The position numbers were made by a program, and so were the translations under genes. Below are positions 8,690 to 16,252 of a stretch of DNA of 64,000 nucleotides, one piece after another. The stretch spans positions 262,526 to 326,525 of the forward strand of contig NZ_LT635836.1 in assembly GCF_900128475.1 (NCBI RefSeq), read 5' to 3'. The notes under the pieces are model-generated. The model ran no database searches. It saw only the letters and a list, made by a program, of their open reading frames with translations, and was not told where the DNA came from. Position 1 is the stretch's first letter, and the number at the start of each line of letters is the position of its first letter. Source of the stretch: Mediterranea massiliensis. GTDB taxonomy: Bacteria > Bacteroidota > Bacteroidia > Bacteroidales > Bacteroidaceae.

Positions 8690-8723
8690 CAAAAATAACA
8701 TTTTGACCGAATATTCTGACAAA
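8690..8723 (-). promoter_or_regulatory. Putative promoter of the flavodoxin lipoprotein
   Basis: On the minus strand TTTG (8720-8723) and TATTTTTG (8690-8697) are separated by 22 nt, close to the Bacteroides consensus; it ends 37 bp before the IS982 target duplication. Confidence 0.5.
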
Positions 8724-8759
8724 TAAGAAACACGACCTTTGGTAACCGCCCCAGTTTTG

Positions 8760-8766
8760 TATTTTA
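8760..8766. repeat. Left target-site duplication of the IS982 element
   Basis: TATTTTA directly abuts the left inverted repeat; the identical heptamer abuts the right end at 9799-9805. Confidence 0.8.
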
Positions 8767-9798
8767 ACGTGAGTTCGAAATAATAATAAATATATTTCAG
8801 TGATAATTAGAAACATAGCGATAAAAGTATTAAATTTATAGTGCTGAATTATAAGATTTAAACGATTACCACTATGTTTCCAGAGTCTAAAGTTACAGAG
8901 ATTTATTGTATGGCCGATGATTTTTGCAAGGAATTTGCATTGCAACAGGAAAAATATATGATTGAGGATAAGAAAACCAGGCATCGTAACAAACCTAACC
9001 GTATGAATGATGCTGAGATTATGGTTATTCTAATCCTGTTTCACTCCGGTGGTTTCCGCTGTTTCAAGCATTACTACAAGGAATATGTCTGTAAACATCT
9101 GAAACACCTTTTCCCACGTTTGGTATCCTATAACCGTTTCGTAGAACTGGAGAAGGAAGTGCTGCTTCCTCTGACCATTTTTATCAAAAAGATTCTTTTG
9201 GGGGCATGTACCGGCATCAGTTTTGTCGACTCCACTCCTTTACGTGTCTGCCGTAACCAAAGAATCCTTATTCATAAGACATTTGAAGGACTTGCCGAGC
9301 GTGGAAAATGTTCTATGGGATGGTTCTTCGGATTCAAACTACATCTGATAATCAATGACAAAGGGGAAATTCTCAATTTTATGTTTACTCCTGGAAACGT
9401 GGATGACCGGGAGCCTTTGAAGCAGGGTAAGTTTCTGGAAAACATCAAAGGAAAACTATGTGCAGACAAGGGATATATTGGCCAGGCTCTCTTCGAGAAC
9501 CTTTTCCTTAATGGCATTCAGCCTGTCACTAAAGTTAAAAACAATATGAAGAACTCGCTGATGAGCATCGCCGACAAGATCCTGCTCAGAAAAAGGGCCT
9601 TGATTGAAACGGTTAATGACGAGCTGAAGAACATTGCACAGATAGAACACTCCAGACATCGTTCGTTCAATAACTTTATAGCCAACTCTTTGTCGGCTAT
9701 AGCAGCATATTGCTTTTTTGAAAAGAAGCCCGCCATTGATGTAAACTTTGTCAATGACGGACAACTGTCTATTTTCTAATTTTATATCGAACTCACGT
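8767..9798 (+). mobile_element. IS982-family insertion sequence, complete
   Basis: A 1,032-bp element bounded by perfect 12-bp inverted repeats (ACGTGAGTTCGA at 8767-8778, TCGAACTCACGT at 9787-9798) and flanked by the 7-bp duplication TATTTTA (8760-8766 and 9799-9805). One intact transposase gene fills it. Perfect ends and duplication indicate a recent insertion. It sits between the divergent upstream side of the flavodoxin lipoprotein gene and the 3' end of the peroxiredoxin gene, interrupting neither. Confidence 0.93.
8874..9779 (+). CDS. IS982-family transposase
   Basis: 301 residues, full length for the family. N-terminal ADDFCKEF and the basic MNDAEIMVILILFHSGGFR segment are typical of IS982; catalytic DDE residues lie in FVDSTPLRVC, KLCADKGYIG and the C-terminal RALIETVNDELKN. 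Intact and presumably active. It lies wholly inside the inverted repeats at 8767-9798, starting 107 bp inside the left end and stopping 19 bp before the right end. Confidence 0.93.
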   Translation: MFPESKVTEIYCMADDFCKEFALQQEKYMIEDKKTRHRNKPNRMNDAEIMVILILFHSGGFRCFKHYYKEYVCKHLKHLFPRLVSYNRFVELEKEVLLPLTIFIKKILLGACTGISFVDSTPLRVCRNQRILIHKTFEGLAERGKCSMGWFFGFKLHLIINDKGEILNFMFTPGNVDDREPLKQGKFLENIKGKLCADKGYIGQALFENLFLNGIQPVTKVKNNMKNSLMSIADKILLRKRALIETVNDELKNIAQIEHSRHRSFNNFIANSLSAIAAYCFFEKKPAIDVNFVNDGQLSIF

Positions 9799-9822
9799 TA
9801 TTTTATTAAGAATACGAACAAA

Positions 9823-9856
9823 GACGGGATGAAGCATCACCTGCATACATCCCGTC
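9823..9856 (-). terminator. Terminator of the peroxiredoxin gene
   Basis: GACGGGATG (9823-9831) pairs with CATCCCGTC (9848-9856); on the minus strand the stem is followed by TTTGTTC. Confidence 0.65.
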
Positions 9857-9904
9857 TCATAACACGATATCCAACCAGACGTCATACAACGTCGAAAGTA
9901 ACTA

Positions 9905-10615
9905 TCATTTCATTCCCAGCTTGTTTTCTACTTCCTCCTTACTCAACTGCTTGGTACAGAAGAACCAGTCATAGCATTTCATTTCACCTTCCTCGCCATC
10001 CATGCGGGCCTTGGCTACGCCACACGAACCAGCCGTGGGTACAATGACCTCGTCGCCCGGACGCCAGTCAGCAGGCAGGGCCACGCCGAAATTGTCGGCC
10101 GTCTGCAAGCCGATGAGCACTCGCTTGATCTCGTCGAAGTTACGCCCCAGCGAAAGCGGATAGTAAAGAATGGTACGGATTTTGTCCTCCGGATCGATAA
10201 AAAATACCGCACGTACAGCCGACGTCTGACTCTCGCCCGGCTGAATCATACCGTAGAGTTTGGCCACCTCCATCGTAATGTCTTCAATGAGCGGGAACTT
10301 CACTTCCACGTTCTTCATACCTTTATAATCTATCTTGTCCTTAATGGTGCGCAGCCAAGCGATGTGGCTGTACAGCCCGTCCACCGAAAGGCCTACCAAT
10401 TGGCAGTTGAGCGCCTCGAAATCGGCCGCCATGGTGGCGAAGGTCATGAATTCGGATGTACACACCGGAGTGAAGTCTGCCGGGTGGCTGAACAGGATTT
10501 TCCACTTACCCTTGTAGTCAGTCGGAAAGTTGATGACACCCTGAGTGGTCTTTGCGGTAAAGGCCGGAGCCTGGTCACCGATTCTCGGCATTGCGTTTAC
10601 TTGATTTGCTTCCAT
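9905..10615 (-). CDS. 1-Cys peroxiredoxin (Prx6/AhpC-TSA family)
   Basis: 236 residues. Reduces H2O2 and organic peroxides in the cytoplasm. The active site HPADFTPVCTSEF places peroxidatic cysteine C52 with the conserved P-x-x-x-T-x-x-C frame, and the sequence continues into the long C-terminal half (FPLIEDITMEVAKLYGM, AVFFIDPEDKIR, WRPGDEV) typical of the Prx6 group. The C-terminal tail has further cysteines (SCGVAKARM, KCYDWFFC), as in bacterial Prx6 enzymes that may use a resolving cysteine. Monocistronic, with its own -7 box at 10667-10674 and a terminator at 9823-9856. Confidence 0.93.
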   Translation of the reverse strand: MEANQVNAMPRIGDQAPAFTAKTTQGVINFPTDYKGKWKILFSHPADFTPVCTSEFMTFATMAADFEALNCQLVGLSVDGLYSHIAWLRTIKDKIDYKGMKNVEVKFPLIEDITMEVAKLYGMIQPGESQTSAVRAVFFIDPEDKIRTILYYPLSLGRNFDEIKRVLIGLQTADNFGVALPADWRPGDEVIVPTAGSCGVAKARMDGEEGEMKCYDWFFCTKQLSKEEVENKLGMK

Positions 10616-10666
10616 GATAATAACAGTTTAAAAATGATACTTAAGGTTTTGTTCTCGATGATGTTG

Positions 10667-10674
10667 CAAAGGTA
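10667..10674 (-). promoter_or_regulatory. Putative -7 box for the peroxiredoxin gene
   Basis: CAAAGGTA on the plus strand is TACCTTTG on the minus strand, a consensus match 52 nt upstream of the start codon. Confidence 0.55.
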
Positions 10675-10858
10675 AACCTCCGCACATTATCCTCCAAACG
10701 GTTATTTCTATGGGGCAATAGAGAAAATCTATAATTAACGAAACCGGCATGAAACCTCGCGCACATAATGAAATTTTTATTCTCCTTTTCTACATAAAAG
10801 GAAAAAAGTTATTTATCTTTATCCACCATTTCAACAGACAAAAGATGAAGAACCAGCC

Positions 10859-12403
10859 TTGCCCATCCGCCCCCTGCGTCCGGAAGAAGCACATCTGCTA
10901 CGCGACTTCCTTTACGAAGCCATCTACCTGCCCGAAGGTATCCCGTCTCCGCCGCGTAACATCATCCATCTGCCCGAACTACAAGTCTATATACGTGATT
11001 TCGGCACCCAACCCGACGACCATTGCTTAGTGGCCGAAGCCTCGAATAACATTGTCGGTGCCGTCTGGGTTCGACAGATGAACGATTATGGCCACGTGGA
11101 CGACCACACCCCCTCACTCGCCATCTCCCTCTACAAAGACTTTCGGGGGCACGGCATCGGCACCTGCCTGATGAAAAAAATGCTCGACCTGCTGCATGAT
11201 AAAGGCTACCGGCAAGTATCGCTCTCGGTGCAGAAAGTCAACCCGGCCGTCTGCCTTTACGCGCGCCTCGGTTTCGAAACCGTAAAAGAGACGGAAGAGG
11301 AGTATATCATGATATATAACTTATCAACCCGTCAGGGGCACTGCATCCCCACAGAAGTTTCTGCTATTAACTACCGCTCCGTCACCTCGGCCGACATACC
11401 CGAACTGAAAGAGCTCTTCCACAACACAGTGCTGACAATCAATGCCCGTGATTATACTGCCGAAGAAGTAGTCGACTGGGCTTCGTGTGGCAATCGCCCC
11501 AGTCGTTGGGAAGAACTGATCGCCACCCTACACTTCACTGCAGCCTGCGATGCCGAAGGCCGCATCGTCGGTTTCACCTCTATCCGCAACGACGGCTATC
11601 TACACTCCATGTTCATCCACAAAGACCATCAAGGAGAAGGCATCGCCACCGCCCTGCTACAACAGATAGAAGCTTACGCCAAGGAGCACGGTATCCGCGA
11701 AATAACCTCCGAAGTAAGTATCACCGCCCGCCCCTTCTTTGAGCATCGAGGCTATACCGTCGAACGTGAGCAACAGGTACAGGCCAACCGACTACAGCTG
11801 ACCAACTATGTAATGAGAAAAGTCCTGCCTTCTTCGCTGACTACTCAAACTGAGAATAAGCAACAGACTGCACAGCAATCAAACTGCGTCACACCCCGAT
11901 ACCGTCTGCGGCCATGGGAAACATCCGATGCGCCCTCATTGGCAAAATATCTGAATAACAAAAAAATCTGGGATAACTGCCGCGACCGTCTCCCCTTCCC
12001 TTATACGGAAGCAGATGCCCGTTCTTTTATCGACCATGCAACAAGCCTGCAAGAGCCAAGCGAATATTGCATCGAAATAAACGGTGAAGCCGCCGGCAAT
12101 ATCAGCTTTATGCGGGGAACGGATGTGGAACGTTTCAATGCCGAAGCCGGCTACTGGTTGGCAGAACCCTTCTGGAACCAGGGCATTGCCAGCAAAGCCT
12201 TGTACGAAGCCTTGCGACATTATCTGGCTGCGACAGACGTCATCCGCATCTTTGCCAACGTGTATGAAAGCAACATTGCCTCCATGCGGATACTCGAGAA
12301 AGTCGGTTTCCGCAAAGTCGGCATTCTCCACAAAGCCTGCTTCAAAAACGATTGCTTTATAAATGCACACTATTTTGAATTGCTGAAAGAAGATTTTGTA
12401 TGA
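10859..12403 (+). CDS. Three GNAT acetyltransferase domains in one protein
   Basis: About 514 residues made of three acetyl-CoA-dependent N-acetyltransferase folds in tandem. Domain 1 (about 1-155) has the CoA loop FRGHGIGTCLM (R96-G101) and ends CLYARLGFE; domain 2 (about 170-322) has HQGEGIATALL (257-267) and ends in FFEHRGYTVE, like YafP-type GNATs; domain 3 (about 346-514) has NQGIASKAL (440-448) and resembles RimJ/RimL-type enzymes acting on protein N-termini. Linkers at 156-168 and 325-345 are polar and glutamine-rich. Substrates are unknown. The start is uncertain: the frame begins with TTG at 10859, while a better-looking ATG at 10845 is out of frame, so an alternative start or an indel is possible. 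It overlaps the next GNAT gene by ATGA. Confidence 0.8.
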   Translation: MPIRPLRPEEAHLLRDFLYEAIYLPEGIPSPPRNIIHLPELQVYIRDFGTQPDDHCLVAEASNNIVGAVWVRQMNDYGHVDDHTPSLAISLYKDFRGHGIGTCLMKKMLDLLHDKGYRQVSLSVQKVNPAVCLYARLGFETVKETEEEYIMIYNLSTRQGHCIPTEVSAINYRSVTSADIPELKELFHNTVLTINARDYTAEEVVDWASCGNRPSRWEELIATLHFTAACDAEGRIVGFTSIRNDGYLHSMFIHKDHQGEGIATALLQQIEAYAKEHGIREITSEVSITARPFFEHRGYTVEREQQVQANRLQLTNYVMRKVLPSSLTTQTENKQQTAQQSNCVTPRYRLRPWETSDAPSLAKYLNNKKIWDNCRDRLPFPYTEADARSFIDHATSLQEPSEYCIEINGEAAGNISFMRGTDVERFNAEAGYWLAEPFWNQGIASKALYEALRHYLAATDVIRIFANVYESNIASMRILEKVGFRKVGILHKACFKNDCFINAHYFELLKEDFV

Positions 12404-12864
12404 ACATCCAACTTATCACCAACGACAAGAAACGTTTCCTCTCCCTCCTTCTTCTGGCCGACGAACAGGAGTCAATGATCGACCGCTACCTGGAGCGGGG
12501 AGAACTCTTCGTCATGCGCAGCATGCAAGAAGCTGAAGTCATTGCCGTAGCAGTTGTGACAAACGAAGGAAATGGCGTATATGAACTGAAAAACCTGGCT
12601 GTTACACCTGCCTGCCAGCGAAAAGGATACGGGCGGCAGATGGTGGAATACCTTTGCCGACATTACGCAGACGTATGTCACAGGCTACTCGTCGGCACGG
12701 GCGAAAGCAGACAGACAATCGACTTTTACGAGAACTGTGGCTTCACCTACTCACATACTGTCGCCGACTTCTTCACTCTCAACTACGACCACCCGATTGT
12801 GGAGGACAGAAAAGAGCTGAAGGACATGATTTATTTTCAGAAGGACTTAACCCTCAACTGCTAA
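12400..12864 (+). CDS. GNAT-family N-acetyltransferase
   Basis: 154 residues. Single GNAT fold: VYELKNLAVTPACQRKGYGR contains the beta4 strand and acetyl-CoA loop Q-R-K-G-Y-G-R, followed by TIDFYENCGF, the usual alpha4 region. The start ATG overlaps the stop of the triple-GNAT gene (ATGA), indicating translational coupling in one operon. The acetyl acceptor is unknown. A downstream membrane-protein gene (HXXEE family) starts within 20 nt and may belong to the same unit. Confidence 0.9.
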   Translation: MNIQLITNDKKRFLSLLLLADEQESMIDRYLERGELFVMRSMQEAEVIAVAVVTNEGNGVYELKNLAVTPACQRKGYGRQMVEYLCRHYADVCHRLLVGTGESRQTIDFYENCGFTYSHTVADFFTLNYDHPIVEDRKELKDMIYFQKDLTLNC

Positions 12865-12878
12865 GAAGAATAAATCCG

Positions 12879-13385
12879 GTGATAATACTTTTCCTCCTAC
12901 CCTTTTTCTTTCTGCTCCACGAACTGGAAGAAATCCTTATGGTATACCCGTGGGTAAAAAAGAACAGTACTACAATGCAAAAACGCTTCCCTAAGGCCAA
13001 ACGAATTATCCGAAAAATGGAACAAATAACAAGACCCCATTTTACAATAATTGCTTCTGAAGAACTTCTGATTGTTTCCGCCTGCACGTTTGTGAGCCAG
13101 CAGACAGGGGACCTAACGGCATGGTATTGCTGCATGGCCGCATTCAGCGTCCATCTTATCGTCCATATCGCCCAATTTATCGTATAGCGTAGATATATTC
13201 CAGCCATTGTATCTACAACATTATGCCTGCCCTACTGCATTTGGGCAATACGCGACACGCACCAGTTCTTTTCCTCACACGAACTGTTTCTCTGCACAAT
13301 ACTGGGAATATTACTTGGCGGAGTGAACTTGATAGGAATGCATGCTATAATATATCGTTATACAAAAAAAGCCCGCAAATATTAA
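12879..13385 (+). pseudogene. HXXEE-domain membrane protein interrupted by an in-frame amber codon
   Basis: Reading from GTG at 12879 gives a hydrophobic segment with the family motif HELEE (after LPFFFLL), a W-V-K-K basic stretch and further membrane helices, then TAG at 13185-13187. The same frame continues after the TAG with another 65 codons (RRYIPAIVSTTLCLPYC, GGVNLIGMHAIIYRYTKK) to a TAA at 13383-13385, keeping the family's hydrophobic pattern and restoring its usual length of roughly 160-170 residues. This points to a single nonsense change in an otherwise intact gene, or a sequencing error. The start is inferred; GTG is the first plausible codon after the GNAT stop. The HXXEE family has no known function. 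Confidence 0.72.
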
Positions 13386-13398
13386 TTTTGCAGGCTTT
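13368..13398 (+). terminator. Terminator overlapping the end of the HXXEE gene
   Basis: AAAGCC-C-GCAAA (13368-13379) pairs with TTTGC-A-GGCTTT (13387-13398) around the readthrough stop codon. Confidence 0.55.
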
Positions 13399-13420
13399 AT
13401 AACATCAGACTAATTTCTCA

Positions 13421-13437
13421 GCGGTGCGTACGGGACT
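13421..13437. repeat. Left attachment site (attL), copy of the tRNA-Asp 3' end
   Basis: GCGGTGCGTACGGGACT is identical to 23249-23265, the 3' end of the tRNA-Asp gene. The match stops exactly after 17 bp on both sides, and the copy here is not part of a complete tRNA. This is the footprint of site-specific integration into a tRNA gene. Confidence 0.88.
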
Positions 13438-13593
13438 TTAACTTAAAGAATCAAGAAATCTCATAAGATTGCAATATACTGATAATAATCAAGTTATTAC
13501 AAACCAACTATATTACTAAATATCATTAAATACCTTTTGCTGTTTCAATTATTGGGTGTATATTTGGGTGTTGAATTTCAAACGCACCCAATT

Positions 13594-14880
13594 ATGAATA
13601 TCAAACGAAACATCATCTTTTCATTGGAAAGCCGCAAGAAAAACGGAGTGCCAATCGTCGAGAATGTCCCTATCCGTATGCGTGTGGTTTTTGCCAGCCA
13701 TCGCATCGAGTTCACAACGGGCTACCGCATAGATGTCGCCAAATGGGATGCCGACAAGCAGCGTGTAAAGAACGGATGCACCAACAAGCTGAAGCAAAGC
13801 GCATCGGAAATCAATGCGGACTTGCTGAAATACTACACCGAAATTCAGAATATATTCAAAGAGTTTGAGGTGCAGGGATTCATGCCCACAACCGAACAGG
13901 TAAAAGATGCGTTCAACAGGTTGCACGATGGGAAAAAGGAAGATGAGGAACAGGCTCCGGTGGTGTTTCTGCCTTTGGAGGTGTTTGATGAGTTCATCAA
14001 GGAATGCGGCACGCAAAACGGCTGGTCTGATGCCACCTATGAGAAATTTGCCGCAGTCAGGAAGCATCTTGAAAAGTTTGACAAGGGGCTGACCTTTGAA
14101 TCGTTGGATGAACCCAAGCTGACGAAGTATGTGAATTTCCTGAAAGATACCGAAGATATGCGGAACACATCCATCATGAAACAGGTCGCCTATCTGAAAT
14201 GGTTCCTGCGTTGGTGTACCAAGAAAGGGTATTGCATGAATAATGCCTATGAAGATTTCAATCCCAAATTGCGAAGCACTCCGAAAAAGGTGATATTCCT
14301 CACTTGGGAGGAACTGAACAAACTCAAAAATTATCAGATACCCGACACAAAGCAATATCTTGAACGGGTGAGGGATGTCTTTCTGTTCTGTTGCTTTACC
14401 GGACTCCGGTATTCGGATGTGCATAATCTGAAGAAAAGCGACATCAGGGACGGATATATAGAAATTACTACCGTAAAGACCGCAGAAAGGCTCATCATCG
14501 AACTTAACAACCACAGCAAGGCAATACTCGACAAATACAAGGGTGTGGAATTTGAGGGGCACAAGGCTCTCCCTGTCATAAGCAACCAAAAGATGAATGA
14601 CTATTTGAAGGAACTGGGCGAACTTGCCGAAATCAACGAACCTGTAAGTGAAACCTACTACAAAGGAAGCAGCCGTATAGACACCATTACACCCAAATAC
14701 GCATTGCTGGGTACCCATGCCGGGAGAAGGACTTTCATCTGTAACGCTCTGGCTCTCGGTATTCCGGCACAGGTAGTGATGAAATGGACGGGACATAGCG
14801 ACTACAAGGCTATGAAACCCTACATCGACATTGCCGATGATGTGAAAGCCAGTGCGATGAACAAATTCAACCAACTATAA
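13594..14880 (+). CDS. Tyrosine recombinase / integrase
   Basis: 428 residues from the ATG at 13594 (a TTG-initiated extension from 13537 is unlikely). It has an N-terminal arm-binding region (residues 1-95), a SAM-like core-binding domain (about 125-225, ending YLKWFLRWCTKKGY) and a catalytic domain with R272 (FTGLRYSDV), a beta-hairpin lysine near K295 (TTVKTAERL), H375-x-x-R378 (GTHAGRRTF), H401 (WTGHSDY) and nucleophile Y410 (KPYIDI). This is the Bacteroides phage/CTn type. It sits 156 bp from attL and is the enzyme expected to integrate and excise the element at tRNA-Asp. Confidence 0.95.
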   Translation: MNIKRNIIFSLESRKKNGVPIVENVPIRMRVVFASHRIEFTTGYRIDVAKWDADKQRVKNGCTNKLKQSASEINADLLKYYTEIQNIFKEFEVQGFMPTTEQVKDAFNRLHDGKKEDEEQAPVVFLPLEVFDEFIKECGTQNGWSDATYEKFAAVRKHLEKFDKGLTFESLDEPKLTKYVNFLKDTEDMRNTSIMKQVAYLKWFLRWCTKKGYCMNNAYEDFNPKLRSTPKKVIFLTWEELNKLKNYQIPDTKQYLERVRDVFLFCCFTGLRYSDVHNLKKSDIRDGYIEITTVKTAERLIIELNNHSKAILDKYKGVEFEGHKALPVISNQKMNDYLKELGELAEINEPVSETYYKGSSRIDTITPKYALLGTHAGRRTFICNALALGIPAQVVMKWTGHSDYKAMKPYIDIADDVKASAMNKFNQL

Positions 14881-14949
14881 AAACAATCAGCAAGTTTCAC
14901 GGGATGCCTGTTATTGGGCTTATCTTTGTAACTTTCAATACATATAACA

Positions 14950-16245
14950 ATGAGCAACAACGATAACAATATAGAAAAAAGAAGTTTCGAGGCTTTCGTC
15001 AATGCCATCGGCTCGGAAATAGAGCAGGCGCAAGTCCGGCTCATCAGTGCCGCCAATGCGCAGATGCTGTTCCATTACTGGAAGATGGGTAATTACATTT
15101 TATACCACCAGAAACTGCAAGGTTGGGGCGGCAAGGTCATCAAGAGACTGGCGCAGGCGATACGGTTCAATTATCCCGAAAAGAAAGGGTATTCGGTCAG
15201 GAACTTGGCTTATATGTGCCAGTTCGCACGCTCCTATCCATTGGGCGCATTACGGAGTTTCATAGAAACCGATGTGAAATTACTTGCTCCAAGTGTGCAG
15301 AAAATCACGGATGAACTTCAAAGCCTGAACAATGTGTCATTTACGCAAGAGCCTCTTGCGCAAATTCAATCCTCAGACAACAAGGAAGTTGCAATTGTGC
15401 AAGAACCTCTTGCACAAATTCAGGATGTAGCCCAAACAGTCGCTGCCGCTTACCAAATAGCGATTGAGGACATAGAAAAACTGTTCCTGGCATCACCTGT
15501 TGCAAAAATCAATTGGGCAAGCCATGTGATTCTGCTGAACAGTTCCCTTCCGTTGGGTGTCGATTACTGGTATATGAAGCAATCCGTGGAAATGGGCTGG
15601 AGCAGCAATACTCTTAAAATGCAGATTGAAAGCAAATTGTTTGAACGGCAAGTCAACAGCCACAAGGTCAATAATTTTACCGCCACGCTTCCTGCGCCCC
15701 AAAGCGACCTTGCCAACTACCTGTTGAAAGACCCGTATATCTTTGACTTGGCGGGAGCCAAAGAACGTGCGGACGAAAGGGACATAGAGGAACAACTGGT
15801 GAAGCACGTTACCCGTTATCTTTTGGAAATGGGCAACGGATTCGCCTTTGTCGCAAGGCAGAAGCATTTCCAGATTGGCGACAGCGATTTCTATGCCGAC
15901 CTGATTCTGTACAATATCAAGCTCCATGCATACGTGGTTGTGGAACTGAAAGCCACCCCGTTCAAACCGGAATACGCCGGACAGTTGAATTTCTACATCA
16001 ATGTGGTGGACGACAAACTGAGGGGAGAAAATGACAACAAGACCATCGGGCTGCTGCTGTGCAAGGGCAAGGATGAGATTGTTGCGCAGTATGCACTGAC
16101 AGGCTATGACCAGCCTATCGGCATCAGTGACTACCAACTCAGCAAGGCCGTACCAGAGAACCTGAAATCGGCATTGCCGAGCATAGAACAGGTGGAAGAA
16201 GAACTGACGATGCTTCTTGACAATGAAAAGAACAAACAAAAGTAA
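14950..16245 (+). CDS. YhcG-family (DUF1016) PD-(D/E)xK nuclease
   Basis: 431 residues. The N-terminal DUF1016 helical domain (1-125: HYWKMGNYILYHQ, WGGKVIKRLAQAI, YSVRNLAYMCQF) is followed by a variable linker (about 126-180), a middle segment (SPVAKINWASHVILL) and a C-terminal nuclease fold with D317 (SDFYADLIL) and E332-x-K334 (VVVELKA), the expected metal-binding residues. The family is frequent on mobile elements and near restriction systems and is thought to have nuclease activity; a role in defence or element maintenance is inference. The linker contains QEPLAQIQ twice (133-140 and 151-158). The next gene starts 7 nt after the stop, so the two are probably translated together. Confidence 0.9.
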   Translation: MSNNDNNIEKRSFEAFVNAIGSEIEQAQVRLISAANAQMLFHYWKMGNYILYHQKLQGWGGKVIKRLAQAIRFNYPEKKGYSVRNLAYMCQFARSYPLGALRSFIETDVKLLAPSVQKITDELQSLNNVSFTQEPLAQIQSSDNKEVAIVQEPLAQIQDVAQTVAAAYQIAIEDIEKLFLASPVAKINWASHVILLNSSLPLGVDYWYMKQSVEMGWSSNTLKMQIESKLFERQVNSHKVNNFTATLPAPQSDLANYLLKDPYIFDLAGAKERADERDIEEQLVKHVTRYLLEMGNGFAFVARQKHFQIGDSDFYADLILYNIKLHAYVVVELKATPFKPEYAGQLNFYINVVDDKLRGENDNKTIGLLLCKGKDEIVAQYALTGYDQPIGISDYQLSKAVPENLKSALPSIEQVEEELTMLLDNEKNKQK

Positions 16246-16252
16246 GACACCT

